Part shown: one piece after another, positions 1 to 7,981 of the stretch
Layout of the letters: every line of letters begins with the position of its first letter
Position numbering within the stretch: position 1 is the stretch's first letter
Assembly: GCA_016291185.1 (NCBI GenBank)
Contig: JAEFAI010000006.1
Location: forward strand, 28,247 to 92,246
DNA: 64,000 bases
Origin: Bacteroidales bacterium
GTDB taxonomy: Bacteria > Bacteroidota > Bacteroidia > Bacteroidales > UBA932
Direction of reading: 5' to 3'
The notes under the pieces: generated by a model
Seen by the model: the letters and a program-made list of their open reading frames with translations, nothing else
Database searches by the model: none
Told to the model about the DNA's origin: nothing
Translations under genes and position numbers: made by a program

Positions 1-50
1 TTCGTTGGAAAATTAGTAGGTTATCGCTTCAAAATTGTTTAATAAATGAT

Positions 51-58
51 TATATTTG
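51..58 (+). promoter_or_regulatory. Bacteroidota -7 box (TATATTTG) for the GH9 gene
   Basis: TATATTTG matches the Bacteroidota sigma-ABfr -7 consensus TAnnTTTG. A TTG at 35-37 could contribute to the -33 element. The box is 26 bases before the ATG at 85, giving a short A/T-rich leader. Confidence 0.6.
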
Positions 59-84
59 AGAGATTAACCGTTTAATAACCACTC

Positions 85-2751
85 ATGAAACGTATCCTCC
101 TTTTATTGTCCCTTCTGTCGCTGGGCGCAGCCGCGTCCGGGCAGGGTCTTCGTCTGAACGAGTACGAAGTTTTTGAAGAAAACGGCATCTCGGTGCTGGT
201 CTACAGCAACCAGTACAACGGCATGTTCTGCGACGAGAAGACCGCCGGCTTGGAGCTCATCCAGCACGGCGAGCGCATCGTCACGGGTGGCGGCATCCGC
301 CTGATGGACACGCCGGAGCAGTGGGATATCTATCCGGACATCCTGCGTCGCGACCTGGACCGCTCCCGGCAGACCGTGGACATGACCTTCGAATATCCGG
401 ACTACGCCTTCCGGCCGCGCATTGTCGTGGCTGCGAAGGGGACTGCTTTCACGCTGAGCGTGTATCTGGACGAGCCGCTTCCCGCAAAGCTGGAAGGCAA
501 GGCGGGCTTGAACCTCGAGTTCTTCCCGGCCAGCTATCACGGCAAGACCGTCTATGTGGACGGCAAATCGCTGATCCTGCCGAACTACCCGGCCGGCGAT
601 ACGCAGATGCGCCCGGTCAGCGAGAAGATCCCGCAGTTCTTCGGCCTTTCGACCTTCGACGACCGCGGACGCGGGGAGTTCATCGACCCGGAACCGTTTG
701 CCGCAGGCAAGCGCCTGGTGATGGCGCCGGAGGACGACGACCTGCGCGTGGCCGTGAGCTCGGAGCAGGGGATCTGCCTCTTTGACGGCCGCAACCTCGC
801 GCAGAACGGCACTTTCGTGCTGCGCACCCTGCTGCCTGCCGGCAAGACCGGCAAGGTGGTGGAGTGGACGGTGCAGCCTTCCTATGATCCGGAATGGGTG
901 CGCCAGCCGAACATCGGCTTCTCGCAGGTCGGCTACACGCCGGGCCAGAAGAAGGTAGCCGTGCTGGAGCTCGACCGCCGCGACCCGGTGGCCGCGACCG
1001 CCCGCATCTGGCGCATCGCCGAGGACGGTTCCCGCCAGCTGGCGAAGGAGGTCTCCGTGACGGAGTGGGGCGTCTATAACCATCGCTACAACTATGCCCG
1101 CGCCGATTTCTCCGACGTGCGCGAACCGGGCCTCTATTGCATTGAATACAAGGGCACGCGCACCAATCCGTTCCCGATCGACAAGGACGTCTATGCCGGC
1201 ACCTGGTACCCCACGATGGACGTGTGGCTGCCGGTCCAGATGGACCACATGGAGGTGAACGAGGGCTACCGCATCTGGCATGGCCGCTCGCACATGGACG
1301 ACGCCCTGCAGGCGCCTCCGGGCTACGAGCAGATGGACGGCTACCGCCAGGGCCCCGAGACCAACACGAAATACAAGGCCTACGAGCATATTCCGAACCT
1401 GGCCGTCGGTGCCTGGTACGATGCTGGCGACTTCGACATCCAGTCCGGTACCGTGATCGGCCTGACGCAGCAGTTCGCGACACTCTGGGAGGAATTCCGC
1501 CCGGAGCGCGACCAGACCTTCATTGATCAGAAGACGCAGTTCGTCGATATCCATCGGCCGGACGGCGTGCCCGATGTGATTCAGCAGTGCGAGCACGGCG
1601 TGCTGAATATCAATGCGCAGGTGGAGAACATCGGCTTCGTGGCCCAGGGCATCGTCCAGGGCACGATGCACCAGTACCACCACCTCGGCGACGCTTCCAC
1701 GATTACGGACAATTTCGTCTATGACCCTTCGCTCGCGCCCTACGAGCAGCGCGGACTCTTCACCGGCACGCGCGACGACCGCTTCGCCTTTACGACCAAC
1801 GGCGCCAATCCTGCCGGGCAGATGTCCACCATTGCTGCGCTCGCGGCCGCTGCCCGCGTGCTGAAGCCGTATAATCCTGAGCTCGCCGAGCGCTCCCTGA
1901 AGAACGCGCTTAAGCTCTGGGAGGAGAACTTCGAGGCGGCCGATCCGGCCCGCAATGCCGCGGGCATGGGCTTCGGCGGTTTCGGAATGGGCGGTGACGG
2001 CCGCATCACGGCCGCCATCGAGCTTTGGCGGACGACGGGGGAGAGGAAGTATCGCGACTTCTTCGAGCCGAAGGTGCTCGCGCAGCTCAAGCCGATCGAA
2101 CTGCCGCAGGGCGGTCGCGTGTGGACCGGTGCTGGCCGCCAGGGCGTGGCCCGCGGCGTCGAAGTGCCGCAGGGCGAGGCCATCGGTGGCAACGGCGGCT
2201 GGGGCCGCATGGGCTTCGGCGGGGTCAACCTGGCCACCGCACTCTCAATCTATAAGGAGATGGATGCCAGCTTCCAGGCGCAGGTGCGCGCTGCGCTGCC
2301 CGCTTACGTCGAGGGCCTGAAGGCCCAGGCGGAGACCACACCGTATGGTGTGCCCATCTCCGGCCGCAGTTGGGGCGGCAACGAGCAGATTCTGAGCTGG
2401 GCCCTGAACTGCTACAATGTCTGGCGGCTCTTCCCGGACGCCATCGATCCCGAGCTGGTGCTCTCCGGCCTGAATTACCTCTACGGCTGCCATCCGTACA
2501 GCAACGAGTCCTTCATCACGGCGGTGGGTGCCAAGACCAAGAAGGTGGCCTACGGCAACAACCGGGCGGACTACACCGTCATCCCGGGCGGCCTGGTGCC
2601 GGGTCTGCTGCTGATGGCTCCGGACTACATGGAGAACAAGGACGACTATCCTTTTCACTGGGGTGAGAACGAGTGCTGCACCCGCAACGTGGTCCAGCTC
2701 GTGACCATCGCCCACGCGGCGGAGGAGATTACGGCGGCTCTCGCTCGCTAA
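85..2751 (+). CDS. Secreted glycoside hydrolase family 9 (endoglucanase-type)
   Basis: An 888-residue secreted enzyme predicted to cleave beta-1,4-glucan or a related plant glycan. Residues 1-20 are a signal peptide ending near SGQ. Residues about 25-265 form a beta-rich region I cannot name. A CelD_N-type Ig-like domain follows (from about 275, GFSQVGYTPGQKK). The (alpha/alpha)6 catalytic domain runs from about 370 to the end. The GH9 catalytic pair is visible as WYDAGDF (D446 and D449), and the C-terminal acid is in HWGENE (E861 or E863). Glycine-rich loops (GMGFGGFGMGG) sit mid-domain. The gene stands alone on the plus strand behind its own promoter. The family call is strong; substrate (cellulose, xyloglucan, mixed-linkage glucan) is not determinable here. 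The extra N-terminal domain of about 240 residues is unusual for GH9. Confidence 0.9.
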   Translation: MKRILLLLSLLSLGAAASGQGLRLNEYEVFEENGISVLVYSNQYNGMFCDEKTAGLELIQHGERIVTGGGIRLMDTPEQWDIYPDILRRDLDRSRQTVDMTFEYPDYAFRPRIVVAAKGTAFTLSVYLDEPLPAKLEGKAGLNLEFFPASYHGKTVYVDGKSLILPNYPAGDTQMRPVSEKIPQFFGLSTFDDRGRGEFIDPEPFAAGKRLVMAPEDDDLRVAVSSEQGICLFDGRNLAQNGTFVLRTLLPAGKTGKVVEWTVQPSYDPEWVRQPNIGFSQVGYTPGQKKVAVLELDRRDPVAATARIWRIAEDGSRQLAKEVSVTEWGVYNHRYNYARADFSDVREPGLYCIEYKGTRTNPFPIDKDVYAGTWYPTMDVWLPVQMDHMEVNEGYRIWHGRSHMDDALQAPPGYEQMDGYRQGPETNTKYKAYEHIPNLAVGAWYDAGDFDIQSGTVIGLTQQFATLWEEFRPERDQTFIDQKTQFVDIHRPDGVPDVIQQCEHGVLNINAQVENIGFVAQGIVQGTMHQYHHLGDASTITDNFVYDPSLAPYEQRGLFTGTRDDRFAFTTNGANPAGQMSTIAALAAAARVLKPYNPELAERSLKNALKLWEENFEAADPARNAAGMGFGGFGMGGDGRITAAIELWRTTGERKYRDFFEPKVLAQLKPIELPQGGRVWTGAGRQGVARGVEVPQGEAIGGNGGWGRMGFGGVNLATALSIYKEMDASFQAQVRAALPAYVEGLKAQAETTPYGVPISGRSWGGNEQILSWALNCYNVWRLFPDAIDPELVLSGLNYLYGCHPYSNESFITAVGAKTKKVAYGNNRADYTVIPGGLVPGLLLMAPDYMENKDDYPFHWGENECCTRNVVQLVTIAHAAEEITAALAR

Positions 2752-2774
2752 TAGTTTTCCGGACAACCATAGTC

Positions 2775-2795
2775 ATTCCGGGCTTGACCCGGAAT
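2775..2795. repeat. Short palindrome ATTCCGGG-CTTGA-CCCGGAAT
   Basis: A perfect 8-bp inverted repeat with a 5-base loop, 24 bases after the GH9 stop. It is followed 17 bases later by a second palindrome of similar design (2813-2836). Both are embedded in the frame GTC[palindrome]CTC, so they appear to be variants of one REP-like repeat type. It could also help end the GH9 transcript, but no T-run follows. Confidence 0.7.
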
Positions 2796-2812
2796 CTCAA
2801 TATTTAATCGTC

Positions 2813-2836
2813 ATTCGCCGGCTCTGACCGGCGAAT
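2813..2836. repeat. REP-like palindrome, copy 1
   Basis: ATTCGCCGG, loop CTCTGA, CCGGCGAAT: a perfect 9-bp stem, flanked by CGTC on the left and CTCG plus seven T on the right. The stem followed by T7 (2841-2847) could also act as an intrinsic terminator for the GH9 transcript. The same unit recurs at 4125-4148, 12982-13004 and 13465-13488, with a half copy at 4100-4115. Confidence 0.85.
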
Positions 2837-2850
2837 CTCGTTTTTTTATG

Positions 2851-2858
2851 TATATTTG
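2851..2858 (+). promoter_or_regulatory. -7 box (TATATTTG) for the aminotransferase gene
   Basis: TATATTTG lies only 7 bases before the ATG at 2866. Transcription would therefore start at or just before the start codon. This is why 2866, and not the upstream ATG at 2848 (which lies on the upstream side of the box), is taken as the start. Confidence 0.65.
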
Positions 2859-2865
2859 CGATATT

Positions 2866-4059
2866 ATGGAAATATCCCAACGTGCGCAGAATATGCCTTC
2901 TTCCCCGATCCGGAAGCTGGCGCCGTACGCCGACGCGGCCAAGCGCAACGGCGTACATGTCTATCATCTTAATATCGGCCAGCCGGACATCAAGACCCCG
3001 CAGTGCGGTCTCGACGCCCTCAAGGCTGTGGATCGCAGCATCCTGGAGTACAGCCCTTCCGACGGCTATCTCTCGCTGCGCACCAAGATGGTGCAGTACT
3101 ACGCAGAGTACGGGATTTACCTTTCTCCGGAGGAGATCATCGTCACCACCGGCGGCTCCGAGGCGGTGCTGTTCGCGTTCCTGGCGTGCCTGGGGCCGGG
3201 CGACGAAGTGATCGTCACGGACCCGTTCTACGCCAACTACATGGCCTTCGCCATTTCCGTGGGCGCCGTGATCAAGAGCGTCAAGACGAATATCGAGGAC
3301 GGCTTCCGCCTGCCCTCCGTGGAGGCGTTCGAGGAGCAGATCACCCCGCGCACCAAGGCCATCCTCATCTGCAACCCCAACAACCCGACGGGCTACCTCT
3401 ACACCCGCAAGGAGATGCAGCGCCTGCGCGATATCGTCAAGAAGCACAATCTCTTCCTGTTCAGCGACGAGGTGTACCGCGAGTTCATCTACACGGGCAT
3501 GCCGTACATCTCCGCCTTCCACATGGAAGGGATCGAGGAGAACGTCGTGCTGTTTGACTCCGTGTCGAAGCGCTACTCCGAGTGCGGCATCCGCATCGGC
3601 TGCCTCTGCACGAAGAACAAGGCCGTGCGCGACGCGGTGATGAAGTTCTGCCAGGCGCGCCTGTCCCCGCCGCTGCTGGGCCAGATCGTGGCCGAGGCGT
3701 CGCTGAGCGTGCAGAAGGAGTATCTGCACGGCGTGTATGAGGAGTACCTCGAGCGGCGTAACTTCCTGATAGACGGGCTTAACAAGATCCCTGGCGTGTA
3801 TTCGCCCATCCCGATGGGGGCCTTCTACACGATGGCGAAGCTCCCCGTTGACGATGCCGAGAAATTCTGCATCTGGTGTCTGCGCGACTTCCAGTGGGAA
3901 GGCTCCACGGTCATGATGGCGCCCGGCGCCGGCTTCTACACCGAGCCCGGTGAGGGCCGCCAGGAAGTCCGCATCGCCTATGTCCTTTGCAAAGAGGACC
4001 TCGCCAAAGCGCTCGTCGTCCTCCAGAAGGCCCTCGAAGCCTATCCCGGCCGAATTTGA
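2866..4059 (+). CDS. PLP-dependent class I/II aminotransferase (aspartate aminotransferase-like)
   Basis: A 397-residue cytosolic fold-type I aminotransferase that moves an amino group between an amino acid and a 2-oxo acid. Visible family marks are the N-terminal substrate segment HLNIGQPDI, the PLP-phosphate loop TTGGSEAVLFA, the NPNNPTGYLY motif, FSDEVYREF with the pyridine-N aspartate, and the Schiff-base lysine in DSVSKRYSECGIRIG. Length is normal for the family. The start at 2866 (MEISQRAQNM) is preferred because the -7 box immediately precedes it. Neighbours do not reveal the substrate. Aspartate or an aromatic/branched amino acid donor is possible. Confidence 0.88.
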   Translation: MEISQRAQNMPSSPIRKLAPYADAAKRNGVHVYHLNIGQPDIKTPQCGLDALKAVDRSILEYSPSDGYLSLRTKMVQYYAEYGIYLSPEEIIVTTGGSEAVLFAFLACLGPGDEVIVTDPFYANYMAFAISVGAVIKSVKTNIEDGFRLPSVEAFEEQITPRTKAILICNPNNPTGYLYTRKEMQRLRDIVKKHNLFLFSDEVYREFIYTGMPYISAFHMEGIEENVVLFDSVSKRYSECGIRIGCLCTKNKAVRDAVMKFCQARLSPPLLGQIVAEASLSVQKEYLHGVYEEYLERRNFLIDGLNKIPGVYSPIPMGAFYTMAKLPVDDAEKFCIWCLRDFQWEGSTVMMAPGAGFYTEPGEGRQEVRIAYVLCKEDLAKALVVLQKALEAYPGRI

Positions 4060-4099
4060 TGCGGCCGAACGGCAACTGTTTCCGGCCTTCAGTATCGTC

Positions 4100-4148
4100 A
4101 TTCGCCGGCTCCGACCCAACCGTCATTCGCCGGCTCCGACCGGCGAAT
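4100..4148. repeat. REP-like palindrome, half copy plus full copy
   Basis: A truncated left half (4100-4115) is followed by a full copy: ATTCGCCGG 4125-4133, loop CTCCGA, CCGGCGAAT 4140-4148. The full copy overlaps the 3' end of the minus-strand HD-domain gene: read on that strand it encodes the last residues DSPVGAGE and supplies the TGA stop. It lies between two convergent genes. Confidence 0.85.
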
Positions 4149-4767
4149 CTCTTTCTGCATCGAAGATGGCCTCGAACAGCGCTCGGAGGCGGGGCTCGTC
4201 GGCGATGAGGGCGCGGAGGGTGGCGAGGCGTCCGGCGTTGGGCGACTCGGGAATCCAGAGCCGCAGGTAGCCGCCCTTCGCGTACTTCTCGTGGAGGTGC
4301 TCCAGGGTGCGGCGCCAGTGCTCCTCGCGGTCGAGCGAGGGGTAGTGGGCGAAGCCGAACTGGACGGTGCGCCGGACGATGGTCTCGGGCTCGATCTGCC
4401 GGTCGGCCTCGGCGATGATGCGCCCGTAGATGGAGCGGGGCTCGTGGTCGAGCGAGGCGCGGTGGTCCTCCGCGGCCTGGGCGATGGTCTCGATCTGCTC
4501 GGGAGAGAACCAGCGGGGCAGGGCGGCGTCCTCCCGGATGATGCGGCCCGAAACCAGGTGGTGCGTGGCGCGGTCCGCGCAGAGACCCGTGTCGTGGAAG
4601 GCCGCGGCGGCGTAGATCATGTCGCGATCGACGGGGTAGTAGTCCGCGAGGGTCAGGGCGTCGCGGATCACGCGCTCGACGTGCGGGCGCTGGTGCGCCT
4701 TGTCGAAGGCGTCGTAGCGGGGGAGAATCTCCGTCTCCACGTAGGCTTGCAGTTCGGATTGGATCAT
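4123..4767 (-). CDS. HD-domain phosphohydrolase-like protein
   Basis: A 214-residue cytosolic protein with an HD metal-dependent phosphohydrolase core. It shows HQRPHVERVI early in the protein, then AAFHDTG (the HD pair) and a later His/Asp set (EDHRA). Proteins of this type hydrolyse nucleotides or other phosphoesters, but the substrate cannot be read from sequence. The start at 4767 (MIQSELQAYV) is chosen because longer versions run into the divergent promoter region. The C-terminus is unusual: the last eight or nine residues (DSPVGAGE) and the stop are provided by a REP-like palindrome, so the ancestral gene probably ended slightly earlier. It is divergent from the gene at 4808 with about 40 bases between. 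Confidence 0.72.
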   Translation of the reverse strand: MIQSELQAYVETEILPRYDAFDKAHQRPHVERVIRDALTLADYYPVDRDMIYAAAAFHDTGLCADRATHHLVSGRIIREDAALPRWFSPEQIETIAQAAEDHRASLDHEPRSIYGRIIAEADRQIEPETIVRRTVQFGFAHYPSLDREEHWRRTLEHLHEKYAKGGYLRLWIPESPNAGRLATLRALIADEPRLRALFEAIFDAERDSPVGAGE

Positions 4768-4795
4768 ACGGAAGCGAAGATACGGAAAAAATTCG

Positions 4796-4803
4796 CATCT
4801 TTG
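4796..4803 (+). promoter_or_regulatory. -7 box variant (CATCTTTG)
   Basis: CATCTTTG is one mismatch from TAnnTTTG and ends 4 bases before the ATG at 4808. It implies a leaderless or almost leaderless mRNA. Confidence 0.45.
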
Positions 4804-4807
4804 CAGT

Positions 4808-5488
4808 ATGAAACGCATTCTACCCATCATGATGCTGCTGCTTGCGTGCTTCGCTGCCCTGGCAGGAGAACCGTATAGCTGCACAACGCCCGGCCGCACG
4901 CTGACCTATGAGCGGACCAAGGCGAACGGCCGTCTCGAGCGGACCACCACGATGGAATATACCGCTGTCCGCCGGGTAGGCAATGTCCGTTACGTCGACT
5001 GCATCCTCACGGTGCTCGGCCCCGGCGGCGGGGAGCAGTTCGGCGGCCCCTCGAAGCAAACGACGCTCATCACGGCCGACGGGACTGTGAAGCAGGACCT
5101 GGCGGAATCGATGAAGGCCGTGATACACAATGTGTTCCCGGGCGCTTCCCAAAGCGCTGAAGGCACGCCGGCCATCCTGCCCGCCGACATGAAGCCCGGC
5201 GACAAGCTTCCTGACGGCCATGCCGTTGTCAAGACCGGCATCATGACCCACACCATGGATATTATCGAGCGGGAAGTGCTCCGGTACGAGCGCATCACCG
5301 TGCCCGCGGGCACCTTCGACTGCGTTGTGCTGCGCGAGCACAAGATCGAGCATGGCATCGGCCGCAACCGCGACACCGTCTGCGAGAACTGGTATGCCCC
5401 GGGGATCGGCCCCGTCCGTCACGACTCCTATTATTATAATAACGGCAATCCCTCTTTCTGTGCGAGGGAAGTCCTGAAAAAGTATTAA
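4808..5488 (+). CDS. Secreted DUF3108/TapB-like protein
   Basis: A 226-residue exported protein. Residues 1-20 form a signal peptide (MKRILPIMMLLLACFAALAG). The cysteine at 14 is followed by FAAL and not by an obvious lipobox +1 context, so periplasmic or outer-membrane-associated release is likelier than lipidation. The rest is beta-rich, with paired repeats of the kind RVGNVRYVDC and RYERITVPAGTFDCVVLREH, and ends in WYAPGIGPVRHDSYY. This pattern resembles the DUF3108/TapB-like family seen in Bacteroidota, whose function is unknown. It stops 11 bases before the next gene and may share its regulation. Family assignment is by pattern only. Confidence 0.6.
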   Translation: MKRILPIMMLLLACFAALAGEPYSCTTPGRTLTYERTKANGRLERTTTMEYTAVRRVGNVRYVDCILTVLGPGGGEQFGGPSKQTTLITADGTVKQDLAESMKAVIHNVFPGASQSAEGTPAILPADMKPGDKLPDGHAVVKTGIMTHTMDIIEREVLRYERITVPAGTFDCVVLREHKIEHGIGRNRDTVCENWYAPGIGPVRHDSYYYNNGNPSFCAREVLKKY

Positions 5489-5493
5489 CTTTG
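5486..5493 (+). promoter_or_regulatory. -7 box (TAACTTTG) overlapping the upstream stop codon
   Basis: TAACTTTG starts inside the TAA stop of the preceding gene and ends 6 bases before the ATG at 5500, so this gene may be transcribed as a nearly leaderless message. Confidence 0.55.
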
Positions 5494-5499
5494 CAGGAT

Positions 5500-6783
5500 A
5501 TGAATATGTTCCACCGGCTTTTGGTCCTCCTGCCGCTGCTGACGCCGCTCGCGTCGGCGGGCCAGGCGCCGTCCGACAGCCTCACGCTGGGGGAGTCCCG
5601 CGTCGAGGCGGCGGCCCGTCGGCTGGTGGAGGCCGGATTCACGAACGTGCGTGCGGTGGAGACGGCCTCCTTCACGGCCTTCACGGTGGAGAATGACTAC
5701 TACAAGATCCCGGCCGAGGGCTTCGCCCGCGCCGTGCAGATCCTGGAGGGCGCCGGACTCGACGAGTCCAAGCCGGTGAAGCTCATCGGCACCTCCTACA
5801 AAGTCCCTGAAGTCACGATCAGCTACAACCCCTCCGAGGGACGCTGGCAGACGACCAAACGCCTGGATGCTTCCTGGGACGCCGTGCGCAAGCAGCCGAT
5901 GCTGAATAATTCCTTCGGCAAGGTGGACATCAACGTCTATCCGCAGGTCAGCCTGATGAACCTGATCATCACGCAGGTGTATCAGTCGCTCTGGCAGATC
6001 AGCCCGGCGCTCGAGGTGCCGCTCTGGCCGGGAGCGAAATTCAGCTACCAGGTTAAGATCCCTATCGTGAACGACGGCTACGGCCTCACGGAGAGCCTGC
6101 CGCATCCGGGCTTCATTACCCTGTCGCAGCGCTTCCGCGATCCGTGGCATCTGAATGTCCTCGGTAAGGTCACGCTGGGTATCTTCAATTCCAACTACAT
6201 GGGTGCTTCGCTGGAACTGGCCTACTGGTTCCCCAACGAGCGCTTCTGGGTTGACACGAAGATGGCCTACCTGGACCAGGTGCGCTTCGGCCCCTCGCTC
6301 GTCGCTGTCGATGGTGTCCGCAAGAAGGGCCCGCTGCCCGAATGGCTGGCCGGCTTCTGGTTCCACCCGAACGCCGTGCCCAATTGGCGCTTCATCTGGA
6401 ACGTTGCGGCCAATTACTACTGCCCTGCACTGCAGACGCAGTTCACGCTGCGATTCGAGCGCTACCTGCTCCGGGATTACGGCTTTAAGTTCGAGATGAT
6501 CAGGCATTTCCGCCACTGCTCGATCGGCTTCTACGCGATGAAGGGTCTGGATCGCGCCGCCCACACCAACGGCGGCTTCCGTTTCCAGATCGCCCTGCCG
6601 CCCTACCGGGCCCGCCGCTATGGCTATGTCCCCCGGATTACGACCTCCGGACAGATGGGTATGAGCTACAACGCCAACAACGAGCGATACTATTATAGGG
6701 AGATCCGTTCGGAGGCTTCGGACAACATCATGTCGAAGAACTACTACAATCCTTATTATATAGGAGCGGCCCTGAACCGATAG
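5500..6783 (+). CDS. Probable outer-membrane beta-barrel protein (YjbH-like)
   Basis: A 427-residue exported protein with a signal peptide (MNMFHRLLVLLPLLTPLASA). After a region of about 90 residues with an alpha/beta BON-like look (ARRLVEAGFTNVRAVET), the remainder consists of alternating beta-strands rich in aromatic residues and glycine, typical of an outer-membrane barrel: FGKVDINVYPQVS, GYGLTESLPHPGF, FNSNYMGASLELAYWFP. This order resembles the YjbH family linked to exopolysaccharide export, but that is a pattern match only. Start at ATG 5500 (ATG 5506 also possible). The protein ends without a flanking operon partner. Confidence 0.55.
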   Translation: MNMFHRLLVLLPLLTPLASAGQAPSDSLTLGESRVEAAARRLVEAGFTNVRAVETASFTAFTVENDYYKIPAEGFARAVQILEGAGLDESKPVKLIGTSYKVPEVTISYNPSEGRWQTTKRLDASWDAVRKQPMLNNSFGKVDINVYPQVSLMNLIITQVYQSLWQISPALEVPLWPGAKFSYQVKIPIVNDGYGLTESLPHPGFITLSQRFRDPWHLNVLGKVTLGIFNSNYMGASLELAYWFPNERFWVDTKMAYLDQVRFGPSLVAVDGVRKKGPLPEWLAGFWFHPNAVPNWRFIWNVAANYYCPALQTQFTLRFERYLLRDYGFKFEMIRHFRHCSIGFYAMKGLDRAAHTNGGFRFQIALPPYRARRYGYVPRITTSGQMGMSYNANNERYYYREIRSEASDNIMSKNYYNPYYIGAALNR

Positions 6784-6831
6784 AAATCGGTCAATATTCT
6801 GAAATATTTTGCTTTTTAATGAATTTTATTG

Positions 6832-6839
6832 TACCTTTG
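6832..6839 (+). promoter_or_regulatory. -7 box (TACCTTTG) with -33 TTTTG
   Basis: TACCTTTG at 6832-6839 with TTTTG at 6807-6811, spaced 20 bases, is a good Bacteroidota promoter. It drives the lipoprotein and probably the OmpA gene behind it. The leader of about 90 bases is long for this window and includes repeated ACGT segments (GACGTGACGTACGTC). Confidence 0.65.
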
Positions 6840-6933
6840 TCGGTTGGAGGGTAGTATGTCCTGACGTGACGTACGTCTTTCCGCAGGTAATTAATTGATA
6901 ATAAGTTTAATGTTTAATATTTATTTTAAAGAA

Positions 6934-7935
6934 ATGAAAAAGTTTATTTCTCTCATTGCGTTAGTTGGTGTGTTCGCCGCTTGCGAGCCTGAGAACCTTC
7001 AGACCGCTTTCACTGTGAACAATGCCACCGCTACGATCACTGTGACGCCGGCCAGCGCCGATCCTAATTTCAACGCTGCCGCAGTTACGTATGACTATGA
7101 GTGGTCCACTGGTGACACTGCTAAGGGTGTTGGTAACACCACGATGGAAATCTCCGGTGATCCTGCTATTGAGGCTGGTTACGTTAAGGTGACCGCTTAT
7201 TATGAGGGTGCTAAGTCTGCGACCGAGATGGTTAGCTTCCCGAAGCTCTATGCCGGTATGAACGTGGCTCTGTCCGTTACTGTTTTCCTTCCTTACAATG
7301 CTGGTGACTACACCCTGAGCGTTAAGAAGGGTGAGCCTAACGTGGATGTCGAGGTTTATGGCCTCCAGGCTACTCATAACCACGGCTATGGCACTCCTGT
7401 GGAGTTCACCGTGAAGTGCACCTACGATGAGAAGGAGTACAGCTTCAAGAAGAACCTCAAGATGGTGGAGAACGCCAGCGAGTTCCTTCTCGAGGATACC
7501 TACACCTGGAAGGTTTACTCCGGTACCGAGAATTGCGGGGACTATAAGTATGTGTACAAGACTGACGATTTCAAGCAGCTTGCTCAGCTTACTTATGAGG
7601 GTTACGTCAAGAACTTCAAGGGTATCAACTACATCAGCCAGTCGATGGATTTCGTTGTCAGCGCCTGGGCTCTCTACAACGTGGTTAACCCTGAGTTTAC
7701 GTTGACTATTCCTTGCTCCGTCATCGCTACCCCGAATGGTAACGATCCGAAGATCAATGTTCCTATCGCTACCTTCTCCATCAAGGAAAAGATTTCTTCT
7801 GCCAAGAAGGAAGAGGTCGCTCACCCGGATCACGCCAGCCACTATGACAAGGGCCACGGCCACTATACTCACGATGGTCACTATGTTCACGGTGACAACA
7901 ACAACGCTGGTGGTGGTATCATCGCTGCCGAGTAA
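6934..7935 (+). CDS. DUF3869-like lipoprotein with a His-rich tail
   Basis: A 333-residue surface or periplasmic lipoprotein. The signal peptide MKKFISLIALVGVFAAC ends at a lipobox cysteine (C17). The body is beta-rich with Ig-like repeats. It ends in a histidine-rich stretch (HGHYTHDGHYVHGD) followed by NNAGGGIIAAE. The N-terminal pattern fits the DUF3869 family of Bacteroidales lipoproteins. The His tail may bind Zn, Ni or Cu. Codons are dominated by GGT, GCT, AAG and CTC, unlike most neighbours, suggesting high expression. The start is at 6934 and not the upstream ATGs, because it begins a perfect lipoprotein signal. The next gene follows 46 bases later. Confidence 0.75.
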   Translation: MKKFISLIALVGVFAACEPENLQTAFTVNNATATITVTPASADPNFNAAAVTYDYEWSTGDTAKGVGNTTMEISGDPAIEAGYVKVTAYYEGAKSATEMVSFPKLYAGMNVALSVTVFLPYNAGDYTLSVKKGEPNVDVEVYGLQATHNHGYGTPVEFTVKCTYDEKEYSFKKNLKMVENASEFLLEDTYTWKVYSGTENCGDYKYVYKTDDFKQLAQLTYEGYVKNFKGINYISQSMDFVVSAWALYNVVNPEFTLTIPCSVIATPNGNDPKINVPIATFSIKEKISSAKKEEVAHPDHASHYDKGHGHYTHDGHYVHGDNNNAGGGIIAAE

Positions 7936-7981
7936 TTCGGATTCGCGTTCCTTTGTTTAACGAAATTAAAAGATTCAAGAT

